DNA from: Ancylostoma caninum
Lineage: Eukaryota > Nematoda > Chromadorea > Rhabditida > Ancylostomatidae
Length of the DNA: 64,000 nucleotides
Assembly: GCA_037903475.1 (NCBI GenBank)
Contig: JBAJFG010000330.1
Location: 186,001-250,000, forward strand
Direction of reading: 5' to 3'
Shown: piece after piece, positions 11,801 through 22,827 of the stretch
Numbering within the stretch: the first letter of the stretch is position 1
Layout: the number at the start of each line of letters is the position of its first letter
Position numbers and translations under genes: made by a program
Notes under the pieces: generated by a model
What the model saw: the letters and a program-made list of their open reading frames with translations, nothing else
What the model was told of the DNA's origin: nothing
Databases searched by the model: none

Positions 11801-13166
11801 GTTCTGATCTAGCACGCGGAAAAACTGAGCAGGCAGACGTACTGTTCTTCTTTGATGCAGATAAGGCGGCGCGATAAGCCTTCTACAGCCGCTCTTTGCA
11901 GAGATCACTTAGGAAACACTTTTTTGGTAAGATATGCCTTCACTTTTGGACCACAGTTGTAACAATATTCCCACAATTCTCCATTTACAGTAGCGAACAA
12001 AAAGGTTGATAGGAGAATCGATAGACGTTCCGCTGCCGATATCCTGACTGGGTCGCCCTTGGCAGTTCTTCTGGAAGGCTGTCTGGAAAGATACCCTGAT
12101 CAACTTCTCTTGTAATAATCACTTGGTCACATTGCCCGCTGCTCGTATCTAGTCAGCCACACCCAGCAACAGGTTGGGCATCGTATTTCCTGCAACCGCA
12201 GCTCAAGGTAGAAGATGTTGCAAGAGATTTGTCCTTAATTTCGAAGCACTCTCACAGCTGCCCTTACATGAACCTGCTAATGTCGGTTAGGAATCTTACT
12301 TGAATATCAAACTTTTTACGTTTTTTTTTGAATAAAAAGAATTTTCGAAAATTTACGGAAAGAACATATGCGTTGGTGGCACAGAACATTTACTTCATAT
12401 CCGAAACTACAACACTGTTCCTCCACTTCTGGCTATTTTACATCACAGTGGTAAGGTAAAAATGCATGTTTTTGCATGAAACGAGAAATGAAAACAATGC
12501 ACAACAGTCCAGATTTCGACATCTTCAATAACGACCGTTTCCTAGCTGAATGCTGATGCATGGTAACTGCAAATCACTCGAATTTCGCAGTTTTAGGAAT
12601 TTTTACTATGAAAGAACGGTCCTGCGACGGAAACAGGTGGCCAGGAAGTGCCTGTGCCATGGAGTGATCACGAGCACGACTTCCGAATCGGATATGAAGG
12701 GGAAGGCAATCGACGAGTCGATTAATTTGGGCTCAGTTACCCAAGTTCAGGACCATTACCACGAATCAGATTGTCCAGTTTATGTGGGCAGATAATACAG
12801 CAAAATTTCACCGAATCCGCTACTACACTTTTCTTCCTCAGCGAAACTAAACACGAAAACAATCAAAATTTTGACCAAACTATTAATTTTTTCTGAAAAT
12901 TACAAAGTGGGTAGTATCTAATGAATCATGCATCCATAAATGGCCCTTCCAGATAGTTCCAAGTGCGTGGAAACAGAAATTCAACAACACGTCAATTAAG
13001 ACGGAAAAGTCATTGCGCCCTACTAATTTACTATCCTATCACATCAAATGGACCAATGCTTTACTACTTCTGCAAAATTCTAAGGTTTTAGGATTTATAG
13101 ACTGCAGTCTGTGTGGTTTGTGAACTAAGGGTTTTTGGAAGCTATGAGTTTCCTTCTCGATTTCCT
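8830..13166. other. Long stretch without a recognisable gene
   Basis: Only short frames are present. The longest forward frame (9782-10213, 143 aa) has no domain that I recognise and overlaps two other open frames of similar length. No paired splice sites, trans-splice acceptor or conserved motif stood out, and I saw no repeat structure worth calling. Confidence 0.4.
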
Positions 13167-13963
13167 TCACCAACGGCAAAGAGCCTGACCGTCGCATTGA
13201 TCTTTTGGGCACTCGGAGCAGACTGCACCGACATTGTAGACGTACCCATTGACATGGTTGCCCCTAAAGAATTTGGGCAAACTAAGCTTGAACAATCTTT
13301 TTGAAAGATTCTCGGGAAAACACACCCAGGACGGTACATACAAGCGGTTAGATAGTACTTCCCACAATGTTTTACAGAACAGCCGATGTAGATGTTGTTC
13401 CACCATGCCATCTAAATTCGTTGTCATTAGCATCCGACATGTTATGAATTCTACACTCTTGGGGCAATACCTTCGACCAACTCAAAACATTGGCGCTGCC
13501 ACGCTCTAGTTCGCTTCTGTAAAACATCATATTTGATCTCATTCCGAATTTTGCCAGTTAACTCCACCAGGAACTCAACGCGTGGAAATAGTAATGATTC
13601 AGATAATAATTACAATCTCCACACGAAACGAGCGCTATATTTACATTTTGAATAGCTCCTTCAGGTGTTGTTTGAACAGTATGCAAAATGTGGAGGTTTG
13701 CCTTGTGATTTGGATGGGTGTGTTCAGGTAGCCCATTAGTGTTACAGGCGGTCACGTGTTGTTGAGCAAAAGATTCTGCAGCACAGTCATATTTCTGAAA
13801 TATGCTGGCTGCACAAAACATCAGATGTTGCGAGATATGAATGAAAATGACGCAGTTCGTACCATACGGTACATAAGAGTCGCAGGTGGAGCAATGCCCC
13901 AACCCATACTTCTCTCTGTCTGTCCTCTGGCCAGGCTTCCTCTGGAGTTGGAAAATGTTGTTA
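13167..13963 (-). pseudogene. CAP/SCP (ASP-like) secreted-protein gene, probably damaged
   Basis: Minus-strand segments reconstruct a CAP (SCP/TAPS) domain, the family of nematode activation-associated secreted proteins. In order: SLARGQ followed by APPATLMYRM (ends 13863); after a 68-base intron, KYDCAAESFAQQH (from 13794); ALSSWW (about 13563-13582); SELERG...SWSK (ends 13471); MAWWNNIYIGCSVKHCG with MYRPG (13411-13326); and, after a 62-base intron, the GNHVNGYVYNVG and CSECP block, ending CRW-stop at 13167-13169. Several introns are clean (GT at 13862, 13470 and 13325). Three joints are not: the frame shifts near 13935, no AG precedes ALSSWW, and the SSWW/SELE joint is one base off. Either this copy is a pseudogene or the assembly has small indels. 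The protein would be secreted and cysteine-rich. The family is certain; the intactness is not. Confidence 0.75.
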
Positions 13964-14099
13964 ACACGAACAGCAGCATCATACATCAGTAGGCTTTTTC
14001 ACCTGAAGTTGTTGTGCATGTTGAGGAACAGCGACCTCATACTGTTTGTTAGCTGTGGATTTCCACAGTTGGGCTCTTAAATATTTTAGATAAAGTCCG

Positions 14100-14600
14100 G
14101 GCTACAAAACGTGCTGGACCATATAATGAACAATAAAAGATTACTGGGCCAAGGACGTCTCGTTGGTAGGGTTGTAGTTGTCATTGCTTGAGTAGTTGCA
14201 GCTTTCGTTGTCGCTGCATCGGATGCAGCGACATCAGCAGTCGCTGCATCGGTAGTTGCGACATCAGTGGTCGCTACATCGGTAGTTCTGACATCAGTGG
14301 TCGCTACATCAGTAGTTCTGACATCAGTGGTCGCTGCATCGGTAGTTGTGACATCAGCGTTCGCTGCATCGGTAGTTGCGACATTAGTGGTCGCTGTATC
14401 GGTAGTTGCGACATCCGCACCCGCTGCTGTTAAATAATAATCGAACAATAAAAAATTACTGGAGCAAGGACGTATTGTAGATAGAGCTAAGTCGGTAGTC
14501 CTGGCATCCGTGAGCGCTGCTATTGCATAATAACCGAACAATAAAAAAGTACTGGAACAAGGACTTCGAGCAGGTAGAGTTGTAGTTGTTTGCGGCTTTC
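14100..14600 (-). CDS. Thr/Asp/Ala-rich repeat exon, possible mucin-like linker
   Basis: A minus-strand frame reads KPQTTTTLP, then repeated TTDV/ATTD units, then TTTTLPTRRPW. It begins after an intron-like segment (acceptor TTTTTTTAAG, exon from 14600; donor TTG|GTGAGA at 14658), a typical 58-base nematode intron. The repeats come from a 30-bp minisatellite at about 14205-14420 (unit containing CATCGGTAGTTGCGACATC). The motif CSSxFLLFxYY occurs three times around it, from a second dispersed repeat. Threonine-rich linkers occur in some secreted nematode proteins, and the CAP gene lies directly downstream on the same strand; a plausible splice (donor after CACGTTTT near 14110, acceptor near 14078) leads towards it. 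I have no function to offer, and it may be only a minisatellite with an open frame. Confidence 0.35.
14205..14420. repeat. 30-bp minisatellite, ~7 copies
   Basis: Units alternate GTCGCTGCATCGGTAGTTGC and GACATCAGTG with substitutions only, so the period stays at 30 bp and the minus-strand frame is preserved throughout. Confidence 0.85.
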
Positions 14601-14659
14601 CTTAAAAAAATGAAAACTTCTGTTATTTTCGTCGAGATAATAGATATAATGTTCTCACC

Positions 14660-15918
14660 AAGAATAGTATTCTTCGCTTGTAATGCGAGCAAAATCTGAA
14701 CAGTACAGAAGAAGGTCCTTTGATGTAAGAAGCCTAAGAAACTTATGCCTCACCACGAAAGCAATAAGAACATCAGCCATTTCCAAGCCTTTGCTCAACT
14801 CAAACCAGCACCTGCTTTTATAGGAGCTTTGCTTTGTCGATGAGTTCTTTTATTATGAAAACGCCCAGATTTGTTCGGTAACACAAAGTTGGAAGTTCTC
14901 TGTACTTCCTCTCAATGTGTCGCAATACCTCGAGATAGTTAGCCATCCACAACACTACGTTTACAGCAAAACAAAAGTACTTGACGAGGTCGGTGCGTTT
15001 TGGTTCATTGTTCATACCGAAAGCATGCCTACACCGTTTACGAGAAAATCAGCAGTATTTGTTCAGTGGCTGGAAGTTCCCATATTGACGGAATTACGGA
15101 ATTTCCGGGTTGGCACCATTCCGAGTACGTTTCCGAGTTGGTTAAACGCAGCACCCACGATAACCTTCATGTCCAGAATTTTGAATGTTTTGGAGTCTGG
15201 ACGATAGTCCCAGTAATTCTACGCAAGTTATACTGCCGTAGGTATCGGCGTTTCCAAGATTTACCAAGTTAGACTTAGTATCCGGGTATCCGCGGGGTGA
15301 GATGTGGCGCGATCCGGATCAGCTGATTTCTGCCGCAGTCTCTCAGTTTTCCTAAGATAACGTCTGCCTTCCATGCTGATTTCCAGAAGTTTTACATTGC
15401 GATGATCTGATTCCCCCATCTACGCTATTTCAATTGTTGTTAGACCGTACGATCGCTTCTTTTTTTCTCAGAACTTTCAAATTTTCAATTATGATATGAA
15501 TTTCTGTTCGTTAGCTCTTTACACTTAATCACAAGTTTCGTTTCTTTTCTCAAGGCACGTCTCTGTGGTGAACATTCTATTTCCCTTTTGTTTGTACTTT
15601 TTCTCCTCTAGGAAAGCTGGAAAATTAGTTGATTATCTAGTTGCGCCAGGAAATTCGTTGACAATAAAGGCAGCGTCATCGACTTCCTTGATCTACTCCA
15701 ACAGCGTAACTCGGTCGAATTGCCATAATGCAGCAAATTTGTAGTATCCGAAAACCATTTTAACATGAGTTCTGACAAAATTGACCACATTATTCATGCT
15801 CCACATAGCCAGAAATCCAAGATCGCTTTAAAACCTGAGTGACAAAGATTTCCGTGGGTGCTGCCTTTAAGTGCAGTAAGTTGTTGAAGCAGTGTAAAGC
15901 TTTTACCACTACTAAATA
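14660..15918. other. Stretch without a recognisable gene
   Basis: Overlapping frames at 14818-15272 (both strands, up to 96 aa) show no motif that I recognise. No transposon termini were seen before the mariner that starts at 15919. Confidence 0.35.
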
Positions 15919-16560
15919 TTAGTTTGAGTCGAAAGTTCTCGGACAATTTGACAATATTTCCATTTATTTCACAATTTTTAAACGAAAACTGTGAATCATT
16001 TGAAGTATGCCCCACTGGCATCGATGGCTTTCTGCCAACGCTCAGGTAGATCCTAGGTGCCCTTGCTCCAGAACGCTGGAACTGGCCCTTAAAGAACTGC
16101 TCGAGTGCCTTTTTGATGTAGTCGCGGGTTTGGAAACCTTGGCTATCTAGATGACATTGAAGATGGAAAATAAGGTGTTAGTCCGATGAAGCAAGGTGTG
16201 GAGAATACCGTGGCTGTGGGAAAATGGTCCAGTCTAACTTCATCAATTCAGCCTTGGTCGTACTTGCAATGTGCGGCCGGGCCTTGTCATGCTGGAAGTA
16301 GACTTTGTGTTGCGGCGGGCGCGCAATTTCGGCAGTTGCCTCCAAATTGCTCAGTTGCTCAACGTAGACGTCTGTGGTCACTGTATATCTCTCGGCGAGC
16401 AGCTCCCAGTATTCGACGCCGTGTACGCTGCACCAGATGAACAACATGACCTTTCTGGCGTGTAGGTTAAGTTTAGGGACGTCCTCTGCATCCGCACCTA
16501 TATCAACCCATTCGGTATTCCGGTACTCTGGCGACCTTTAGAATAGAGAATGCATTTTTC
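15919..16560 (-). mobile_element. Truncated mariner transposon
   Basis: A TA dinucleotide precedes the inverted-repeat-like end TTAGTTTGAGTCGAAAGT. On the minus strand the transposase C-terminal half is readable: MLFIWCSVHGVEYWELL, then FQHDKARPHIAST, then YSPHLASSD, and near the terminus WQKAIDASGAYFK-stop. These are the DD34D mariner blocks, but the usual HDNARPH has Lys for Asn and YSPDLAPSD has two changes. The N-terminal half and the other terminus are missing, so it is a relic of a family distinct from the element at 17173. Confidence 0.85.
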
Positions 16561-17172
16561 ATCCTCGGTGACTAGCCATGTGTGTCTGCGCTTGAGCGCA
16601 GATAGATAGAGAAAGAGTACGGCGCTGCGGGTGTGGAGTGGCGATGGCTTGAAATTGCGCGGGATGGTGGCAGGAAATGAACTAGTACGGTATGCCTGTT
16701 AGTTGCAGTTTGGAGAGCCTTCGATGCCTTATTATATGGTAGCTCGCTCGTCCATTTTCATTAGCTCTTTGCTCAGTTATTAGAATCCATCACTGTTCCT
16801 CCGAGAATTTTCCACTCAATCTAATAATTTATTGGTTATTGTTTATTGTTTACACTCTTTTATCACACCGGCATAATGAATATTTAACCTTGAATGCGAA
16901 GAGTTTGGCCTATTTCATTACATCTCCATCAAACAGCTCCCTCTAATCGCCAACGAGGTATTTCTTTCCGCTCCTGATATTCTTGTAATGTTGATAGTGA
17001 CGATTTGAAGAGAATCAGTGGATTGCTCTGGCATACGGTCCACGCTTGCCCAACGCGTATTGGACCCGGTTTTTGCACACTGGTTGTAGTAGGGTGTGAT
17101 GGAGGCAGTGGCTGAAGAGGACCGACCGCCCGCGTTCACACACAGTGCCGAACTGAACCTAGTAGTAATATA

Positions 17173-18451
17173 TTAGGTGCGTGCAAAAGTTCCGGGGCAG
17201 TTTCACCTAATCATTTGAAACGCCATAAGTAGGCTCAAAGCTAACAATTTTGATCAAATCAAAGAGCATTGGCACCAATGCAGTGTTGCCAATGCAGCAC
17301 AAAAAGATTTTTCCAGAAGCCTTGATTTGACAGGTTTACACTTGAAAAAGCGGCACACATCGTTTTTGAGTACGGTCTGTTCATTGGAAGTTTAACAGCG
17401 GATGAGACGATTTAGAAGCTTGAAAGGGGGATACTTTGTTGGAGACGGGTCCACAGATTATATGGAACGCATGAGAATTTCGAAGCCCGAATGGTTCATT
17501 TTTTACGTAACGGTTGACACTGTAACATGCTGATATCGGTAATCCCACGGCAGCAGCGGACCACATATGCTTGCCTGCGTTGGCCTTACATTTGAAAGTT
17601 TTCCCATGGTTACTCTCAACAATAGAGCATATAACTCAACAATAACGGTGTATCTGTTTTGAAAAGAATTCGTTGCGGATTACTCAAGTTGCTGACCAGA
17701 AATAGATTTTAAAAAAACCTTCTAAAGGTGTAGCAATGGTTTGTCCCTTTTTTATGTAATTCTCTGATATCCAGATCCTGTAGCGACCTTTTCATATTAA
17801 CGTACATGATCCACACTGCATTGCTAACAAGAATCCGTCCAAGAAACTGCTCGCTAGAAAATCAGTAGATCAAATAAATGCAGTCATCCAGGTGGCGACA
17901 CTGGTGTTCTTCGCTCAGCTCACACGAAATCCGTTTACTCATCTTTCTCTTCTTACCGATTTTCTCCAAGTGACGGGACATATTTGGGTAATTACCTCGT
18001 AATGTTCTGCACACCTTATACTGGCTCTGATTCAACGTGGCCCTTTCGATCTCCTCTTTGAAGATCAAGTTACTGACTTGCTCGTGGAACATTTTCCATG
18101 CTCCCTTTTCTGTCTAGATTTCACAAGAGCCCACGAGTCCCTTGCATTTTAGAGAAGATACACTGCACGAACGAAAAGTTGATAGTGTGGGTTGCTCCTC
18201 TCGCAGATCGTCCGAATTTGAATTTATAAAGCAAAATTTCACAAAATTTCTGACCGTACCTAACATTAGCATTATGGCTAAAATACAGCAACGCTGTGAT
18301 TTAGATCTGAGCCAAAAGTGTTATAGATAGCAGAGGTTTCAGGCTACTAGTACATTTGAAAAAGGCTGCAGGATATGGAAACCGCAAGGAGCAAAACAAC
18401 ATCAAATGATGAAATACAACCAACTGCCCCGGAACTTTTGCACGCACCTAA
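17173..18451 (-). mobile_element. Mariner element with perfect 30-bp terminal repeats
   Basis: Bases 17173-17202 (TTAGGTGCGTGC...) and 18422-18451 are perfect 30-bp inverted repeats, and TA flanks both sides. Length is 1279 bp, normal for mariner. On the minus strand 18092-17862 encodes the transposase DNA-binding/linker region: YPNMSRHLEKIGKKRKM, then ELSEEHQ, as in the mariner block NHSTVSRHL..GK. I cannot find the catalytic HDNARPH or YSPDLAPSD blocks, so the rest of the coding region is decayed or replaced although the termini look fresh. Confidence 0.85.
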
Positions 18452-18555
18452 TAGAATAAATTAACAAAACAAACAAAACAACAAACCTAACAACCTGAAA
18501 GTAATAAAATAAAAAAGTGCAACAACAGATTGCAGATATTGCATAGACACAAAAA

Positions 18556-18830
18556 TCTGCGAGCTAAGAGAGACTGTTTATCTGATAACCTGCCAAGGAT
18601 GTGGACAGAAGTACATTGGCGAGACCATGCTTCCGCTCAACAAACGCCTCAATGAGCAGCGTAAAGCCCTTTACAACCCGAGTTCTCAACCTGCGAGCAG
18701 TTTCTCACGGCCCTTGTCCATGCCCAAGAACGCCCACCAGAGTTTGAGGTCACGGTTCTCCACCTCTTCCTCGAAAACCCATTGGAACGAAAAATGATGG
18801 AAGCAGCAAATTAACAGCAAAGATGAACAA
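18556..18830 (+). mobile_element. GIY-YIG endonuclease fragment, Penelope-like element
   Basis: The plus-strand frame reads ICELRETVYLITCQGCGQ, then KYIGETMLPLNKRLNEQRKAL. The YIGET-x-LxxRLNEH pattern preceded by a CxxC pair is the GIY-YIG nuclease found at the C-terminus of Penelope-like retroelements. No reverse transcriptase lies upstream (the mariner at 17173-18451 does), so this is an orphan 3' fragment. The frame breaks after about 80 codons. Confidence 0.6.
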
Positions 18831-18929
18831 CTTGAAGCACTGAGACTGATCCCCTGAATATTCCACCACCGACCCTCTCAGTTGCTTTTCAAAAACCGCT
18901 GATGAGGCGCTCTTATTCTACATCTGTTG

Positions 18930-19912
18930 TTCCTCTCCTCCCTTTGTAGTACTAAGTATCGGCTGATTCACGTTAGCCAAAAAGGTCGATTTGTCAAGAA
19001 AATCAAGAAGGGAACTCGCAAATTCAGTCAGTCGGTCTGGGCAGGATCACTATGCATACGAAGGCTCATTTTTTTTCACATTTCAAGCGAGGTCAATAGT
19101 CAAGAGACATCCCTCATACTCAGCAGTGCTAACACATCGGTTTTAATGAGAAGTCTTCTTAGGTGTGTACTGCTTCAAACTTTCATGAAATTGGGCGGAA
19201 GTTTATTGATGATCTGACATGTTCGGTAGAAGAATGACTGTTGTAGAGAAGTCGTTGTGCGTCCACGGTACCTAGGCATAGCGATACTAAAACTGGCACG
19301 GCGAGCACTAATAGGTCGGAGAATCCAGTATCTCGATGGTTTCAAACAAACATCTCCTCGAATAATTCCAAAGGCGAATATCAGCAGAGACTTTTTGGTT
19401 TAAAGAAAACTGTTTAAGCCTAGTTCTTGGAGCCTATATTTATACGATGATAACACATGCGAGGAAGACTTATCACGGAATGCTCGATAATAAAATAGTC
19501 TTGTGAAACGTTTCTGTACATTCTCTATTTTTTTCAATGTCTTCCTCCAAATGTGGGTCCCAAATTACAGATCCGATTCGAGTAAGGGTAGTATACAGGC
19601 TTTATACAATTTGAGAAGAGTGGTGATATCAGTGGAATGTACTGTGCAAAAGAGGCAAAAGAGGGCTTTATTTGCGCGTATGATAATATGGTCCAAATGG
19701 GAAGAAAATTCTAGGGTTCTTTCAAGGATGATTTCGAAATCTCGTGCAATATTAACCGGTTTTAATTCAATTTCATGCCATAATGTTATATCGAAGGCAT
19801 TAGTTCCTACTCTAAGAGCATGGCTCAAGACTCTGTGGGACACACAGTTATAAGCGCTATATTCTGTAACAGGTGTCAAATAGGTAATTGTATAAGTAGG
19901 AGGTTGAATCAC
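18930..19912 (-). mobile_element. CR1-like LINE relic (reverse transcriptase C-terminal end)
   Basis: Minus-strand frame 19912-19565 contains the segment after the catalytic domain of CR1/Jockey-type reverse transcriptases: FEIILERTLEFSSHLDHII, then ANKALFCLF and LLKLYKACILPLLE. Further fragments follow toward 18930 (TRLFYYRAF-like near 19490 and INKLPPNF-like near 19200). Stops and shifts interrupt it. The corresponding part of the intact element at 28.6-31.2 kb reads FSDHIDYITRRAYAALYAIF, so they are related but different subfamilies. Confidence 0.75.
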
Positions 19913-20092
19913 ATTATCTATATATAAAATATGGAATCGCTTACGACACTTTTTTCAAAAATCTGGACGACGCGCAGGCGCCAAATTCAAACGGTAGGAA
20001 TGCATCTGTCGGCGAGCTGGTGACGAAGGGGGCTCGGAAACATGGGACACCATTCGAATAGGGCGGAGGACCTAAGACACTGTTCACGGGAT

Positions 20093-20140
20093 AGTATCGA
20101 TCCGGATATCGATTTATCGACCGATCCATCATATCGATTT
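20093..20140. repeat. ATCGAT-rich patch resembling the LTR-element leader
   Basis: Three ATCGAT motifs and related GATC steps are packed into 48 bases, in the same order as part of the LTR retrotransposon leader near 23121-23150 (TATCGATTTATCGA...). It may be a stray fragment of such a leader. Confidence 0.3.
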
Positions 20141-20514
20141 TCCTCATTTTAGCCCTAATCTGGATCGAAATGGGCATACAGGGGTTCCTCACCACGCTGA
20201 TCACGAATCTGACGGCCACTTTGCACGACATACTTACTGATCCATTGATTTTACTGATTTTTCGTAATTTGAGCTGCAGTCGTGGCGGAACCGTTCTACA
20301 CCTGCTACTTTGCATTGATAAGGACAATTATCATTGCCGATGAATCCGTTCAAAATGCTGAAAATTGTCTTGCTCACCATGTTAAAGAACACCAAGTGAC
20401 TTTGTCCCCACCACTCGTGAATAAAAAAGTCAGTGAAGTTACTCTGATGATAATAAGACAGGAACTATGTACTCGCCATATTTCGGTTTGATTGTATACA
20501 GTGGCGGCCACATA

Positions 20515-20784
20515 CAGTGGAGGTCAATGGTGGTGGCCCACCCGCAGCCTCGAGAAGGACGCCGCGCAACCGCGCCGCGCACGCCATAACCGATGTCCTC
20601 TTCTGTTGATATGTTATTTCTAGCAACTTTTCTACCCGATCTAAAGCTTTTCGAGCGAATTGGGAAGAAAAACGACTAGGGATAGCATTCCGGCGGCAAA
20701 CGACACCGATCCCGGTGCGCGCGGTGCGGTTGGGCGGCATCATTCTCGAGGCCGTAGATGGGCTACCACCATTGACATCCACTG
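20515..20784. mobile_element. GC-rich Tc1/mariner-like MITE, copy A
   Basis: Ends CAGTGGAGGTCAATGGTGG and its complement, flanked by TA on both sides. About 75 bp of each end are inverted and GC-rich (GACGCCGCGCAACCGCGC-like); the centre is AT-rich. Two related copies lie at 38867-39126 and 40740-41008. There is no coding capacity; open frames here are artefacts. Confidence 0.85.
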
Positions 20785-22194
20785 TATTTAGCACGCTGCC
20801 AATCAACGAAAATATAAAATCCGTATCAATGTCTTGGAATGGTCTACCCGGATAATATTCAAGGATGTAATGGACCACTGTGTTCTCATTCCTCCCTCAT
20901 CGATTGGATACGAAATTGACGCCGACTTTGCGGACCATCTTAACCATCCCGGATCATGCGACAACCATGAAGTACCACTGCTTTCGTTTCTTGCGAAACT
21001 TCCTGTAACACTTTACGCCCGCGTTTTTCTTGACACTTTCGTCCTTCTTTTGTTTTTTTTTTTCTTTCTGTTTTTCCGTTATTTTCCCAGTGGTTCCCAG
21101 TGGAGAAGGGAGGTGTGGTCCAATTTTAATACGCAACGGGCGTTTCTTTCAAAGACACCTTGGTTGCTTTTAGTTGGTGGAAAAATGAGTGATCGCTTGC
21201 CCTGGCTGTTTCGTCCTACCCAATCTGCAGGATCAACGGGGTTAGCTAGTATACCCGTTTGCCGAAGTTCCTGTAGATTCCAAGGAAGCTCCTGTGGCTT
21301 TACCAGGAGACGGAGGACACCTTGCTAGCCGATGTGGGTGGATGGATGAACGCCAATTTGGGCTCGCAATGTCTCAGCTGACAGAAAATTTATTTGCAAT
21401 ATGATTTTACTTGAAGACACGATGGAATAGAGAGTCTTCATTTCTCACATTTTTATTGTGGATGACACCTTTCCCACCGCCAACAAACGGAAAACCCTTT
21501 CCGAAATAGGATCATAGCTGAGCATTTTTTTATTAACTTAGCATTTTTTTTTCTATTTCTAGTTTACGTGCTAAGTTTTTGAATGTTTTCTGAGTTTTGT
21601 TTAACCTCCAATGTTTCATCGGTTTAATCATTTGTCTTATGTAGCGCACCTTGAGTGCAATAAAAATAAATAAACAAATAAATTTATTTCGATGCAGTGT
21701 GGTCATGATATTCGTGCTCAGCGTGTTGAAAAACTCCAGTAAACATATTCTTATCGATCTCTGAGCAAAAACAGCGAAAAAACAATAAAATCGAATCGAA
21801 GCTCCACATCGAGGCGCCAAAATCCTTGAGAAATTGTTTTCTCTGAAGCTTTGCATAGCATTGCTATTCGAGGTGCTGAACACGAATATTGTATCTGCTT
21901 TATACAGCAAGGCTATTATATCTTGTAGGGTTGCGGTTGGTACACGGCGAATACTGTATCTCACAGAATTCACTCCTATATTGCACAGAAGGGTTTGTTG
22001 GTGTGCTGAATATAAATTTCGTAGCCAATTCGTGCCAAATCCCCATTTATAGGTGGCTACAGAAGGATTTGAAATATCCTGTCTTTTCAGAATTCGAGAG
22101 GACTCTGTAAGATACCGTACCTACCAAATACATACCATGTTCTTTGGATACGCCAATGACATAGGCCTTGAAGGCAGTTCATGTTTGAAAATTA
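20785..22194. other. Stretch without a host gene; LINE 3' tail inside
   Basis: A 164-aa forward frame at 20834-21328 starts beside the MITE and shows no recognisable domain. At about 21640-21690 (plus) GTAGCGCACCTTGAGTGCAA followed by AAATAAATAAAC matches the 3' end of the CR1 element at 27.5 kb, so a short 5'-truncated LINE copy ends here. Nothing else is supported. Confidence 0.5.
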
Positions 22195-22198
22195 CCGT

Positions 22199-22683
22199 TG
22201 TAGGGTTTGAGAGTAATCCGCGGGAGTCGAAAGATCACTGAGTGGCTTGGCGCGAGATCAAACACTTTGAATCGACCCGCCACATGACCCACAAGCGCCA
22301 AAAAACGACCCGCAAAAAAAACGAGGGGGGTCCGGAGTTTGGAGGTCCACTTCTTTCACTTGGAATTCTTCGTCGCCCGTGCCCCGTCGTACTGCTACCG
22401 CTGCGGCTACTGAAGGCCGCCGATATTCTGTATTTCTGGTTTTGCTCCGGTTGCACCCGGAGTAGTGAGTTTTCATTTTTTTTTTAAATATAGTTTTTGC
22501 TCGTTCTCGTGTGATTACTGTTGTGGTCAAGCGTTAATCGCTTGCTACTTTGTTTAGTTTTTGTTCTTGTGTTTTCTTCTGGGTACCGTTGAGGGGACTG
22601 GGGGTTCTCGTTGATTAGGTGGGAACCAGGAGAGTAGACAAAAAGGGGCTAATAGTTTTTGCAATTAACCCACTTTAGTAACT
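22199..22683 (+). repeat. 5' LTR
   Basis: Starts TGTAGGGTTTGAGAG and ends CACTTTAGTAACT. It is nearly identical to the 3' LTR; the visible differences are a few substitutions, about 6 extra bases near 22288, and the length of a T/A run near 22480. Confidence 0.9.
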
Positions 22684-22700
22684 TGGGGGCCGAGCCACAC
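22684..22700 (+). promoter_or_regulatory. Candidate primer-binding site
   Basis: TGGGGGCCGAGCC begins at the base after the 5' LTR, the position and TGG start expected of a sequence complementary to a tRNA 3' CCA end. I have not identified the tRNA. Confidence 0.5.
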
Positions 22701-22827
22701 CTAGTCCAACGGTCACCCATAAGAGCACAGGACCCACGAGAAAACAAAAACTTTATTTTCTTGGTGTGTCCTTTTGCCTAGGTGGTTGATTCTTAGTGGA
22801 TCCCGCTAGGTATTGTATTTTTGGATA

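Noticed and set aside
20834..21328. 164-residue plus-strand frame
   Set aside because: Begins beside the MITE, has a poly-T-derived Phe run and no recognisable domain or splice context.
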